Shown here: piece by piece, positions 1 to 8,392 of the stretch
How positions within the stretch are numbered: the first letter of the stretch is position 1
How the letters are laid out: the number at the start of each line of letters is the position of its first letter
Assembly (NCBI RefSeq): GCF_004000985.1
Contig: NZ_BIMH01000036.1
Span: 1-54,939, forward strand
From: Paenibacillus validus NBRC 15382
Lineage (GTDB): Bacteria > Bacillota > Bacilli > Paenibacillales > NBRC-103111
DNA: 54,939 nt
Direction of reading: 5' to 3'
Notes under the pieces: generated by a model
What the model saw: the letters and a program-made list of their open reading frames with translations, nothing else
What the model was told of the DNA's origin: nothing
Database searches by the model: none
Translations under genes and position numbers: made by a program

Positions 1-4
1 CTCC

Positions 5-796
5 TTATATCCCTTTTTCCTTTAAACTTTTTTGGAAAGAAAAGAAATAAGCAAACCCGACAAATACAGCACCGCCAATTGCATTTCCTATAAAAGCAGG
101 AACAATATTCCCTGCAAAATCTGCCCATGAAAAATGCCCCGCAAAAATCGCTGCCGGAATCACAAACATATTTGCGACAACGTGCTGAAAGCCAATGGCG
201 ACAAAGGCCATGATCGGAAACCACATCCCGACAATTTTCCCAATGATATCGTCCGCCCCATAAGCGATCCAAATCGCAAGGCAAACAAGCCAGTTGCAAC
301 CAATTGCAGAAATTAACGTTTGTCCAAAAGAGTCCTGTAATTTCGCCTGGGCTATGGCCACGGTTTTACCCAAATAGGGCCCGGACTCGGTCAATCCGAC
401 CACGTGTCCGAAACAATAAGCAACAAAAAGAGCACCGGCAAAGTTAGCCAATGTTACCCAAAACCAATTATTCAGTAACTGTTTCAAAGAAATTTTCCGC
501 GCGTAAAGTGCAATTGACACGGATAACATATTTCCTGTAATGAGTTCTCCGCCTGCCAGAATAACTAATATGAGTCCCAAAGGAAAAACGATGCCTCCCA
601 GCAAATTGGACAGGCTCCCCCAATGTTGCGGCAAATTGCCGATTACCCGAATATCAAGCAAAAAACCTAATGAAATGAATGCTCCTCCCAAAAAACCAAG
701 CATAAGCATCGTAGGCAGAGACAGCCTCGTCTTTTGGACTCCTGCCTCAATCGCCATGCCGGCGATTTTTCCGGGTACATGAAATGACATAGCCAA
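5..796 (-). CDS. Formate/nitrite transporter (FNT family channel)
   Basis: Polytopic membrane protein of about 263 residues, the usual FNT length, with roughly six hydrophobic segments and the small-residue-rich helices typical of FocA/NirC channels. FNT proteins form pentameric channels for formate, nitrite or related monovalent anions in the cytoplasmic membrane. Lying beside fdhD, moaA and a formate dehydrogenase, formate is the likely substrate, as in the Bacillus yrhDEFG cluster (inference). Two starts are possible: TTG at 796, with GGAGG six bases upstream, or ATG at 790, twelve bases from the same GGAGG. It has its own promoter and a long terminator-bearing leader, so it is probably regulated separately from moaA. 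Confidence 0.9.
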   Translation of the reverse strand: MAMSFHVPGKIAGMAIEAGVQKTRLSLPTMLMLGFLGGAFISLGFLLDIRVIGNLPQHWGSLSNLLGGIVFPLGLILVILAGGELITGNMLSVSIALYARKISLKQLLNNWFWVTLANFAGALFVAYCFGHVVGLTESGPYLGKTVAIAQAKLQDSFGQTLISAIGCNWLVCLAIWIAYGADDIIGKIVGMWFPIMAFVAIGFQHVVANMFVIPAAIFAGHFSWADFAGNIVPAFIGNAIGGAVFVGFAYFFSFQKSLKEKGI

Positions 797-985
797 ACCA
801 ATCCTCCATTTTTAAATAAAAAAGCAGCACCAAGAATCCCTACACAAGGTGCGGGTTCTCGAATGCTGCTTAATTTCCTTGCACACGTTCTCCTACAAGG
901 CTATCAATCATCACTGTCGTTAGAATAGAAAATATACAGAACTTGCATACCTTCCATTCCTCATATACAAACGTATATGCAGGCG
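797..985 (-). promoter_or_regulatory. Structured 5' leader of the FNT gene, riboswitch or attenuator candidate
   Basis: The transcript predicted from the promoter at 992-1020 has a leader of nearly 190 nt before the FNT start. It contains a hairpin at 877-900 (CCTTG/CAAGG stem) and then a terminator-like hairpin at 823-870 directly upstream of the GGAGG. I could not match it to a riboswitch class from memory. A five-base stretch near 938-942 could compete for the terminator's 5' arm, but that pairing is weak. Confidence 0.45.
817..870 (-). terminator. Intrinsic terminator-like hairpin in the FNT leader
   Basis: Reading the minus strand, AGCAGCA (864-870) pairs with TGCTGCT (823-829), and an inner AGAACCC pairs with GGGATTCT with one bulge. 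The stem runs straight into a T tract (817-823). It ends about 20 bases before the GGAGG of the FNT gene, the position expected for a transcription attenuator. It could also simply end transcripts from moaA. Confidence 0.65.
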
Positions 986-991
986 TTGTTC

Positions 992-1020
992 ATCATAACA
1001 AAAAATGAAGATAACGGCAA
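992..1020 (-). promoter_or_regulatory. Sigma-A-like promoter for the FNT gene
   Basis: On the minus strand TTGCCG (1015-1020) and TATGAT (992-997) are separated by exactly 17 bases. The predicted start is near 985, just downstream of the moaA stop. This makes the FNT gene an independent unit with a long leader. Confidence 0.6.
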
Positions 1021-1038
1021 TCCTCTTTGGACATTTTC

Positions 1039-2055
1039 CTATCCCCCGATATGCGACATTTCCACTTTAGGAGATACCTTAGGATGGGTATAACTTAATC
1101 GTTCGTCTGAGTAGCGATCGGAACGATGATTCCAAACTGCCGAGATGGCGGCGGCAATCGTTTGATCATTTTGCCCGGAATGGAGCAGTTCTCTGAGATC
1201 ATAGCCTTTGGAAGCAAATAAGCAAGTATAGAGTTTTCCTTCTGCCGAGAGGCGGGCCCTTGTGCAGGATGAACAAAAGGAATCTGTCACGGACGAAATA
1301 ATTCCCATTTCCTGATCACGATCTGTATAACGATACCGGGCCGCCACTTCTCCGTTATAATTAGCAGGAATTCGTTCAATGGGCATCCGCTCGTTAATCG
1401 ACTCGATAATCTCTTGTTTGGACACCACTTCATCTAATTTCCAATCATTGGAATTCCCGACATCCATGTATTCAATGAAGCGCAGGGTATATCTCTTCTC
1501 TTTGAAGTATTGTGCCATCGGGATGATGTCCTGGTCATTTTTTCCTTTTTGGACCACCATGTTTACTTTAACTTTCATTCCCGCTTCTGACGCGGCCTGC
1601 ATGCCTTCAAGAACCGTTTTCACCCTGCTTCGATTTCCGTTCATATAAGCAAAACGCTCTTCATCCAGCGAATCCAGACTTACCGTCACACGGGATAAGC
1701 CGGAATTGTATAGATCACCTGCAAATTTCTTAAGTAATGAACCGTTAGTGGTTAAGGCAATGTCCTCTACCCCATCGATTAGCTTCAGTCGCTTGATAAG
1801 TGCGGGGAGATCTTTGCGCAGCAAAGGCTCTCCTCCGGTAATACGCAATTTTTTTACGCCTAAAGAGACGAAAATCCGTGATAATCTTTCAATTTCATCA
1901 AACGATAAAATGTTATCATCAGACAAAAAAGCATAGTCCGGACCGAATATTTCCTCCGGCATGCAATACCGGCAGCGAAAATTGCAGCGATCGGTAACCG
2001 ATATCCGCAAATCCCTTAAGGGGCGCTGCAGTTTATCCAACACAACATCTTCCAT
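1039..2055 (-). CDS. moaA: GTP 3',8-cyclase MoaA (molybdenum cofactor biosynthesis)
   Basis: Radical-SAM enzyme that converts GTP to 3',8-cyclo-GTP, the first step of molybdopterin synthesis, in the cytoplasm. The N-terminal CNFRCRYC cluster motif binds the SAM [4Fe-4S]. The C-terminal CSSCTRAR plus a later cysteine form the second, substrate-binding cluster of MoaA. A GTG at 2106 would extend the protein, but ATG 2055 has GAGG eight bases upstream and removes the overlap with fdhD, so I chose it (338 residues). Third gene of a DUF2294-fdhD-moaA run. It presumably supplies cofactor for the divergent formate dehydrogenase. The extreme C-terminus lacks the GG pair at the very end by only a few residues' ambiguity: it ends HIGG, as MoaA should. 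Confidence 0.95.
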   Translation of the reverse strand: MEDVVLDKLQRPLRDLRISVTDRCNFRCRYCMPEEIFGPDYAFLSDDNILSFDEIERLSRIFVSLGVKKLRITGGEPLLRKDLPALIKRLKLIDGVEDIALTTNGSLLKKFAGDLYNSGLSRVTVSLDSLDEERFAYMNGNRSRVKTVLEGMQAASEAGMKVKVNMVVQKGKNDQDIIPMAQYFKEKRYTLRFIEYMDVGNSNDWKLDEVVSKQEIIESINERMPIERIPANYNGEVAARYRYTDRDQEMGIISSVTDSFCSSCTRARLSAEGKLYTCLFASKGYDLRELLHSGQNDQTIAAAISAVWNHRSDRYSDERLSYTHPKVSPKVEMSHIGG

Positions 2056-2078
2056 GTGGATGGCCTCACTTCTGTATA

Positions 2079-2873
2079 TCAAATAGTTAGAATCCGATTC
2101 GGACACGTATACACATTTAGCGAATGATTACGGATAAAGCCTATTGTGGTAATTCCCAACTGTTCAGCCAGCTGTAATGCCAATTCTGTCGGAGCTGACT
2201 TTGACAATATCACTTCGCAGCCTATTTTTGCAACTTTCAATAAAATTTCGGAGGAGATACGACCGCTAAAAACGATGATTTTGTCACCGATGGAAATGTC
2301 ATTCTTCAAACAATAACCATAAATTTTGTCCAAAGCATTATGTCTTCCTATGTCCATCCGGCTTAAAACAATTCCGTTCGCATCACATAAAGCCGCATTG
2401 TGGACCCCGCCAGTATGATGAAAAGTATCCGCAGATTGCTGCAGATCATTCATTAACCGAAAACAATCGTCGATGGAAATTTTTACACGAATATCCTCCA
2501 TCTTCTTGGCGGTCAACGCATCGTTTACAAAAACAAATCCTTGTCTGCTCATCCCGCAGCAGGAGGTAATATATCGTTTGCTTTGAAAATCACGGTAATA
2601 CGAATTGACTTTGGTTGTTGTCACGTGGACAAAGCCTTCTCTTTCTTGTATCCATATTTTGTCAATATCCTCGTATTTCCTGATAATCCCTTCAGACGCC
2701 AAAAAACCGATGACCATATCTTCTATAAATTCTGGCGTACAAACCATCGTAACAAATTCCTGTCCGTTAATTTTCACCGTAACCGGATATTCCGTTACAA
2801 TGCTGTCCTCAACTTTCTCGGCATGACCATTAACAAAACGAAGGACTTCCCTTTTCACCTCGATGGGTTTCAT
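2079..2873 (-). CDS. fdhD: Formate dehydrogenase accessory sulfurtransferase FdhD
   Basis: 264-residue FdhD-family protein. FdhD moves sulfur from a cysteine desulfurase to the Mo-bis-MGD cofactor before insertion into formate dehydrogenase. The mobile-loop cysteines appear as SCCGMS near residue 117, the Firmicute version of the CxxC loop, and the core [10 protein letters not shown] motif is present. ATG 2873 is preceded by GAGGGGG eight bases upstream, formed from the end of the DUF2294 gene, so the two genes are tightly coupled. It lies between moaA and the DUF2294 gene and is divergent from the dehydrogenase it should serve. Confidence 0.93.
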   Translation of the reverse strand: MKPIEVKREVLRFVNGHAEKVEDSIVTEYPVTVKINGQEFVTMVCTPEFIEDMVIGFLASEGIIRKYEDIDKIWIQEREGFVHVTTTKVNSYYRDFQSKRYITSCCGMSRQGFVFVNDALTAKKMEDIRVKISIDDCFRLMNDLQQSADTFHHTGGVHNAALCDANGIVLSRMDIGRHNALDKIYGYCLKNDISIGDKIIVFSGRISSEILLKVAKIGCEVILSKSAPTELALQLAEQLGITTIGFIRNHSLNVYTCPNRILTI

Positions 2874-2878
2874 GCTCT

Positions 2879-3235
2879 TTACCCCCTCTCCACTTCGATG
2901 TTTTTATCAAAGACAAAAACGGAAACGGCAATATCTTCTTCTACCTTCATATCCGAAAACAGGTGAACCAATTTGGCGCCCACGATATCCTCCAAGCCTT
3001 GTGGAAGATTATTCGAATACACTTGTTGAATCATTTTAGTTCTGGCGATATGGACCATATCCGTACCGTCCGGTGTTCCTGCAATAAACTTCTCTGTAGG
3101 CGTCAAATTTCCGTACAGCGTGGAAACGGCCATGTTCTCGACAAATACGGTATGAATACGCTCCGGCCCCTTGCCAAACAAATCTTTGCGAAGCTTTCGA
3201 ATAATATCATTAAATTCATGAACCATTTTTGACAT
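2879..3235 (-). CDS. DUF2294 domain-containing protein
   Basis: 118-residue soluble protein of the DUF2294 type (similar proteins sit beside formate dehydrogenase genes in Bacillus, as yrhF). It has no catalytic motif I recognise, no signal peptide and no membrane segment. A TTG at 3256 would lengthen it, but AAGGAG lies just downstream of that codon and nine bases before ATG 3235, so 3235 is the better start. It is first in the minus-strand DUF2294-fdhD-moaA operon, with only five bases to fdhD. A role in formate dehydrogenase function is inferred from context only. Confidence 0.75.
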   Translation of the reverse strand: MSKMVHEFNDIIRKLRKDLFGKGPERIHTVFVENMAVSTLYGNLTPTEKFIAGTPDGTDMVHIARTKMIQQVYSNNLPQGLEDIVGAKLVHLFSDMKVEEDIAVSVFVFDKNIEVERG

Positions 3236-3373
3236 GACACCATTCTCCTTGTTCAACGATTGATATAAAATTTTACTGTTGGCTTTTTATTAATTTTCTT
3301 ATCATAAATCAACACTTGAGAAAAAAAAAGAGCGGCGTCCGAAACTGCGTATTCCAAAAAATAGTTTTTTGTA

Positions 3374-3402
3374 TTGTTAATACGCTAACTAAGCGCTATA
3401 AT
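3374..3402 (+). promoter_or_regulatory. Sigma-A-like promoter for the formate dehydrogenase operon
   Basis: TTGTTA (3374-3379) and a perfect TATAAT (3397-3402) are separated by 17 bases. Transcription would start near 3409, leaving a leader of nearly 190 nt before the ATG at 3596. A second TATAAT-like sequence near 3465 has no good -35 and looks incidental. Confidence 0.6.
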
Positions 3403-3408
3403 AGTAAC

Positions 3409-3595
3409 CGATAAAGATGGAGTCATGATATTTACCCTGTTATGATTCTATTATTTCATTCGCTTATAATGGATTGGTGTGTTAGCAAGATCTGCTAATG
3501 AACTATTCCACCATGATCGTACATGGCCTCCTGTTACCTCAGGCGTGTTTGATTATGGTGGTTTTTTTATTTGTCTAAAAGGAGGAAGTAGAACC
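3409..3595 (+). promoter_or_regulatory. Leader of the fdh operon, possible Moco-type riboswitch
   Basis: The leader holds a TTAGCA/TGCTAA hairpin (3482-3498), an internal ACA..GCCT/AGGC.TGT stem (3521-3548) with loop CCTGTTACC, and a closing stem that acts as a terminator (3508-3568). The gene needs molybdenum cofactor, and the GGCCTCC...TTACC...AGGC core recalls, from memory, Moco-RNA motif sequences. That assignment is unproven; what is visible is a terminator placed just before the ribosome binding site. Confidence 0.4.
3508..3568 (+). terminator. Intrinsic terminator-like hairpin in the fdh leader
   Basis: CCACCAT (3508-3514) pairs perfectly with ATGGTGG (3555-3561), enclosing a smaller stem, and is followed by seven T residues (3562-3568). 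The GGAGG of the dehydrogenase gene starts 12 bases later. This fits an attenuator in the 5' leader. Confidence 0.7.
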
Positions 3596-6535
3596 ATGAA
3601 CGATAGCATGGTTAGAATTACAATTGACGGCAAAGGGTATCAAGCCGCTCCCGGTTCAACCATTCTGGAAATCATTAATCAAAATGGGATCGAGCATCCG
3701 CAAATCTGTTATGTTCCAGAGGTAGATCCCATTCAAACTTGCGATACCTGTATCGTAGAAGTCGACGGAAAGCTTGTACGTTCTTGCTCCATGGTTGCTA
3801 TGAACGGTATGAACATTGAATTGTCATCGAAAGGCGCCAAAGAGGCTCAAACTGAAGCGATGGATCGCTTATTAGAAAATCATCTGCTCTACTGTACGGT
3901 ATGTGACAATAACAACGGAAACTGTAAGTTACATAACACGGCTGAGCTGATGGAGATTGAACACCAAAAATACCCCTATACCCCAAAAGCAGACGTATCT
4001 GAAGTCGATATGTCCCACCCGTTCTACCGTTATGACCCTAACCAGTGTATCGCCTGCGGTCAATGCGTTGAGGTTTGTCAGAACCTTCAAGTCAATGAAA
4101 CTCTGTCCATAGACTGGGAAGCGGAGCGTCCCCGCGTGATATGGGATGATGGAGCGGCAATTAACGATTCTTCCTGCGTTAGCTGCGGGCAATGTGTCAC
4201 TATTTGTCCATGTAACGCGTTGATGGAGAAATCGATGCTGGGCGAGGCCGGATTTATGACTGGATTGAAAGAGGACGTTCTCGAACCGATGATCGATCTG
4301 GTCAAAGAAGTTGAGCCGGGCTATAGTGGTATTTTTGCCATTTCGGAAGTAGAAGCGGCGATGCGCGATACGCGTACGAGAAAAACCAAAACCGTATGTA
4401 CCTTCTGCGGCGTAGGCTGTTCATTCGAAGTTTGGACGAAGGGTCGCAAGATTCTTAAAGTTCAACCTACTTCCGATGCACCGGTCAACGCCATTTCAAC
4501 TTGCGTAAAAGGGAAGTTCGGCTGGGACTTCGTTAACGCTGAAGAACGTCTCACTAAGCCGTTAATTCGTAAAAACGGCGTATTCGTCGAGTCCACCTGG
4601 GATGAAGCGCTTGATTTAGTCGCAAGCAAATTAGGTGCGATTAAACAACAATACGGAAATCGTTCCATTGGCTTTATCTCTTCTTCCAAGATTACAAATG
4701 AAGAAAATTATGTGATTCAAAAGTTAGCACGTCAAGTTTTCGAAACGAACGACGTCGATAACTGCTCACGTTATTGCCAATCTCCTGCAACAGACGGTTT
4801 ATTCCGCACGGTAGGTATGGGCGGCGATGCAGGTACGATTAAAGATATTGCGCAAGCAGGTCTGGTTATCATCGTTGGCGCAAATCCGGCAGAAGGTCAC
4901 CCGGTATTAGCCACTCGTGTCAAGCGTGCACACAAGCTTCATGGGCAAAAACTAATTGTTGCGGATCTTCGCAAAAATGAAATGGCTGAGCGGTCTGATA
5001 TCTTTATCAGTCCTAAGCAAGGTACAGACCAAGTATGGCTTATGGCGGTTACCAAATATATCATCGATCAAGACTGGCACGATCAAACCTTTATTGATGA
5101 GAATGTTAACTTCTTCGATGATTTCAAGGCTGTGCTTGAGAAATATACGCTCGAATACGCAGAAGAAATTACGGGAATTTCAAAAGAAACGCTTATTCAA
5201 GTAGCTGAAATGATTCGCGATGCAGACGGTACTTGCATTCTTTGGGGTATGGGCGTCACCCAAAACACGGGCGGATCCGATACTTCCGCCGCGATTTCGA
5301 ACTTGCTGCTTGCGACAGGAAACTACCGTCGTCCAGGCGCCGGCGCCTACCCGCTTCGGGGCCATAACAATGTACAAGGCGCTTGTGATATGGGGACTCT
5401 TCCAGGCTGGCTCCCAGGATATCAGCACATCACCGATGATGCAGCCCGTGCCAAATTTGAACAAGCATATGGCGTGAAAATCGATGGCAAACCAGGTCTC
5501 GATAACATTCAAATGCTTCATGCGATTGAAGAAGGCAAGATGAGAGCCATGTATCTTGTCGGCGAAGATATGGCGCTTGTCGACTCCAATTCCAATCATG
5601 TGCACGATATTTTATCCAGTCTTGATTTCTTTGTCGTTCAGGATATTTTTCTTTCCAAAACAGCACAGTACGCAGACGTTGTGCTGCCTGCAACTCCATC
5701 TCTTGAGAAAGATGGGACATTTACAAACACCGAACGTCGTGTACAAAGGTTGTATCAAGCCCTTCCTCCGCTGGGAGATTCCAAGCCCGACTGGTGGATT
5801 GTGCAAGAGGTCGCAAACCGTCTGGGCCAAAACTGGAACTACAGCCACCCAAGCGAAATATTTGCAGAAATGGCAAGCTTATCTCCAATTTTCGGAGAAG
5901 CCAATTACGAAGTGCTTGAAGGCTGGAATAGTTTCTTATGGGGAAGCCTTGATGGTGTCAGCACGCCGCTTCTTTATGTCGATGGATTTAACTTTCCGGA
6001 TAAGAAAGCCCGCTTTGCCCTATCTGATTGGGTGCTCCCGGCCGAATTCCCGGAAGAGTACGACCTTCACATCAATAACGGCCGTATGCTCGAGCATTTC
6101 CACGAAGGTAATATGACGAACAAATCAAAAGGCATTCAATCCAAAGTGCCTGAGATTTTCGTTGAGGTTTCTCCGGAGCTTGCGGAAGAACGCGGAATTA
6201 AAGACGGTTCGCTCGTTCGTTTGGTATCCCCATTCGGAGCGCTTAAATTACATGCTCTTGTAACGGATCGCGTGAAAGCAAATGAAATCTTCCTGCCGAT
6301 GAACTCGGTAGATAAGGAATCAGCGATTAATTTCTTAACCGGTCCTGCGGTCGACCAACGCACCAATACACCTGCATATAAACAAACCAAGGTTCGTCTG
6401 GAAGTGCTGCGTGTAGACGGAGAAAACCCTCTGCCGCGCACGAACCCGCGCAACAAAAAACGTCATCCCCAAAATGGCGTCGAGGTTCAGCGCAAGTGGG
6501 ATCGCCCGGGGTATGTCCACTTAACCAATAACTAG
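3596..6535 (+). CDS. Molybdopterin-dependent formate dehydrogenase, alpha subunit
   Basis: About 979-residue iron-sulfur molybdoenzyme oxidising formate to CO2. Domains in order: N-terminal [2Fe-2S] ferredoxin fold (C38, C49, C52, C64); a His-Cys cluster region (C100, C103, C110); two [4Fe-4S] ferredoxin motifs (C151/154/157/161 and C194/197/200/204); the Mo-domain cluster (C268, C271, C275, C303); then the bis-MGD-binding region to the C-terminus. The Mo ligand is C394 in SRYCQSPA, so it is a cysteine rather than a selenocysteine enzyme. An upstream in-frame start at 3479 would overlap the leader; ATG 3596 has GGAGGAAG ten bases upstream. There is no NADH-diaphorase subunit nearby, so the electron acceptor is unknown. 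The DUF1641 gene follows in the same operon, as in Bacillus yrhE-yrhD. Confidence 0.95.
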   Translation: MNDSMVRITIDGKGYQAAPGSTILEIINQNGIEHPQICYVPEVDPIQTCDTCIVEVDGKLVRSCSMVAMNGMNIELSSKGAKEAQTEAMDRLLENHLLYCTVCDNNNGNCKLHNTAELMEIEHQKYPYTPKADVSEVDMSHPFYRYDPNQCIACGQCVEVCQNLQVNETLSIDWEAERPRVIWDDGAAINDSSCVSCGQCVTICPCNALMEKSMLGEAGFMTGLKEDVLEPMIDLVKEVEPGYSGIFAISEVEAAMRDTRTRKTKTVCTFCGVGCSFEVWTKGRKILKVQPTSDAPVNAISTCVKGKFGWDFVNAEERLTKPLIRKNGVFVESTWDEALDLVASKLGAIKQQYGNRSIGFISSSKITNEENYVIQKLARQVFETNDVDNCSRYCQSPATDGLFRTVGMGGDAGTIKDIAQAGLVIIVGANPAEGHPVLATRVKRAHKLHGQKLIVADLRKNEMAERSDIFISPKQGTDQVWLMAVTKYIIDQDWHDQTFIDENVNFFDDFKAVLEKYTLEYAEEITGISKETLIQVAEMIRDADGTCILWGMGVTQNTGGSDTSAAISNLLLATGNYRRPGAGAYPLRGHNNVQGACDMGTLPGWLPGYQHITDDAARAKFEQAYGVKIDGKPGLDNIQMLHAIEEGKMRAMYLVGEDMALVDSNSNHVHDILSSLDFFVVQDIFLSKTAQYADVVLPATPSLEKDGTFTNTERRVQRLYQALPPLGDSKPDWWIVQEVANRLGQNWNYSHPSEIFAEMASLSPIFGEANYEVLEGWNSFLWGSLDGVSTPLLYVDGFNFPDKKARFALSDWVLPAEFPEEYDLHINNGRMLEHFHEGNMTNKSKGIQSKVPEIFVEVSPELAEERGIKDGSLVRLVSPFGALKLHALVTDRVKANEIFLPMNSVDKESAINFLTGPAVDQRTNTPAYKQTKVRLEVLRVDGENPLPRTNPRNKKRHPQNGVEVQRKWDRPGYVHLTNN

Positions 6536-6550
6536 ACAGGAGGAACGTAT

Positions 6551-7033
6551 ATGGCAGCACCAATTACAGCCATTCAAAAGCAAGAATGGACCGAAGAAGA
6601 GCGGCGGCAGCAAAGGCTGGAAGATTTAAAAACACTGCTTGCCGATAACGAACAAGCCATAAACAAAATATTGGATATCGTTGGTGAACTGAACGACATC
6701 GGCGTATTTGAAGCTGCAAACGCTATGCTTCAGGCCAAAGAAAAAATCGCAAAAATTGCCCTGGGACAAATAACCCGTGAACCCGTAACGAATATGATCA
6801 ATAATCTTATGGGTGCGGCAGGCGCATTAACCAGCCTTGATCCGGAACTGACAAAAAAACTGGCAGGCAGTTTGTCATCAGGCTTGGATGAAGGCAGCAA
6901 GCACTTGCAAAGCAATAAAAAAATAGGCATGCTTGACCTTGTAAAAGTATTAAATGATCCGGATATTAACCGTGCAATCGGATTCGGTATTCATTTCATG
7001 AAAGGTTTAGGCAAAGGATTAAAAGAAGAATAA
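6551..7033 (+). CDS. DUF1641 domain-containing protein, formate dehydrogenase partner
   Basis: 160-residue protein, mostly helical by composition, with a Lys/Glu-rich start and a C-terminal Gly-rich helix pair (GIHFMKGLGKG) typical of DUF1641 (YrhD-like) proteins. These are regularly encoded right after formate dehydrogenase alpha subunits in Firmicutes and are thought to be a small accessory or second subunit. It starts 15 bases after the dehydrogenase stop, behind AGGAGG. No metal or catalytic motif is visible. Confidence 0.85.
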   Translation: MAAPITAIQKQEWTEEERRQQRLEDLKTLLADNEQAINKILDIVGELNDIGVFEAANAMLQAKEKIAKIALGQITREPVTNMINNLMGAAGALTSLDPELTKKLAGSLSSGLDEGSKHLQSNKKIGMLDLVKVLNDPDINRAIGFGIHFMKGLGKGLKEE

Positions 7034-7061
7034 ATTAAAAAATAATTGTTAAATCCTGCTT

Positions 7062-7103
7062 GAAAGGAACCTTTTCGTCTTATTTAGACAAAAGGTTTCT
7101 TTC
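7062..7103 (+). terminator. Long hairpin between the DUF1641 and Mrp genes
   Basis: GAAAGGAACCTTTTCGTC pairs with GACAAAAGGTTTCTTTC with two small irregularities. No strong T tract follows, so it may be a weak terminator or an mRNA processing or stability element that uncouples the downstream Mrp gene. Confidence 0.5.
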
Positions 7104-7146
7104 ATAAATTGGATTTGACCCCTTCTATTAGAAAAGGAATGATCGT

Positions 7147-8226
7147 ATGCTGACAAACGAAAATGTTTTAGAAGCCCTCAGGCATGTAGAAGATCCTGAG
7201 CTTCATAAAAGCATTGTTGATTTAAATATGATAAGAAATATCAAAATCGATGGTGTCCGAATTGGACTGGAAGTTGTATTAACCATCCAGGGCTGCCCTT
7301 TGAAAGCTAAAATTGGGCAAGATATCGAAGAATCTCTCAGACGCATCGGCGCTGCAGACATTTCCTTATCATTCAGTTCGATGACGAATGAAGAGCGCGC
7401 TGCCTTAACCCAGTCGTTAAAAAAAGAATCTACATCTGAAGGAGGAATGCCCACAATGTTACGTCCGGATTCCGGTGTAACGTTTATCGCTGTAACTAGC
7501 GGAAAAGGCGGTGTAGGAAAATCAACGGTAACGATTAACCTCGCAGCCGCATTGGCGCGATTAGGCAAAAGAGTAGGCATATTAGATGCAGATATATACG
7601 GTTTTAGTATCCCGGCCATGATGCAAATCAGCCAGAAGCCAACCATGATTGACCAGACGGCTATCCCTCCCGTTAGTCACGGTATTAAAGTCATGTCAAT
7701 GGGATTTTTCGCACCGGATAACAATGTAGTGATGTGGCGCGGGCCTATGCTCAACAAATGGATCCGGAATTTTCTTGGGAATACCCACTGGGGAGAATTA
7801 GATTACCTGCTTCTTGATTTACCTCCCGGTACGGGTGATGTCGCGATTGATGTAGCTGCCATGATTCCTCAAGCCAAAGAAATCATTGTGACCACTCCAC
7901 ATAATGTAGCTTCTTTTGTCGCTTCAAGAGCAGGTGCCATGGCGAAGTATACCAAACATGAAATTTTAGGCATCGTGGAAAATATGTCTTATTATGAAGA
8001 CAAAGCTGGAACGAAGAATTACCTTTTTGGAAGAGGTGGCGGTGAAACACTTGCGTCGGAGCTGCAAACCGAGGTAATCGCCAAAATTCCTTTTGCACAG
8101 CCAGAGGAAAATACCGGTTCATCTGTTTATGATGAAGATTCTCTCATTGGGGAGGTCTTCTCACATTTAGCTGAAGAGCTTGTCAACAAAGATAATAGGC
8201 CAAAACTTGTTCGAGGGCGGTCGTAG
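7147..8226 (+). CDS. Mrp/NBP35-family P-loop ATPase (SalA-like)
   Basis: 359-residue protein with an N-terminal MIP18/DUF59 domain (about 1-80) and a ParA/MinD-type ATPase with the deviant Walker A GKGGVGKST at 119-127. Mrp/ApbC proteins bind and transfer Fe-S clusters; the related Bacillus SalA acts in gene regulation. The C-terminal CxxC that Fe-S carriers place after ENMSY is absent here (ENMSYYEDK), so this copy may be SalA-like rather than a cluster carrier. An AAGGAA site precedes ATG 7147. Its position behind an Fe-S-rich dehydrogenase still makes a cofactor-assembly role possible. Confidence 0.85.
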   Translation: MLTNENVLEALRHVEDPELHKSIVDLNMIRNIKIDGVRIGLEVVLTIQGCPLKAKIGQDIEESLRRIGAADISLSFSSMTNEERAALTQSLKKESTSEGGMPTMLRPDSGVTFIAVTSGKGGVGKSTVTINLAAALARLGKRVGILDADIYGFSIPAMMQISQKPTMIDQTAIPPVSHGIKVMSMGFFAPDNNVVMWRGPMLNKWIRNFLGNTHWGELDYLLLDLPPGTGDVAIDVAAMIPQAKEIIVTTPHNVASFVASRAGAMAKYTKHEILGIVENMSYYEDKAGTKNYLFGRGGGETLASELQTEVIAKIPFAQPEENTGSSVYDEDSLIGEVFSHLAEELVNKDNRPKLVRGRS

Positions 8227-8244
8227 ACGTCTCTAGCAAGATAG

Positions 8245-8310
8245 GATAAAAAAAGAAGCGATCCTCACCGACAATGTAGCCCTATTTCATATCGTTGTCG
8301 CTGAGGACGC
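8245..8310 (-). terminator. Intrinsic terminator of the carboxylase operon
   Basis: GCGTCCTCAGCGACAA-type arms (8295-8310 with 8258-8275, two irregularities) form a strong hairpin. On the minus strand it runs into TTCTTTTTTTATCC (8245-8257). It lies between the convergent Mrp gene and the minus-strand operon and ends the latter. No T tract follows on the plus strand. Confidence 0.75.
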
Positions 8311-8392
8311 AGAATATGCAGCACTCTCGTGCATTCAAAAGTTAAAAACTGTGGATGGGTCTTCAACCGGGCATCTTCATTTCCTATTCACA

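Noticed and set aside
3311..3345. Terminator upstream of the DUF2294 gene suggested by a run of nine A/T bases
   Set aside because: The run follows a GC-rich stretch on the minus strand but I could not form a convincing stem.
3596..6535. Selenocysteine-type formate dehydrogenase
   Set aside because: The molybdenum-ligand position is a cysteine codon (C394, SRYCQSPA) and the frame has no in-frame TGA.
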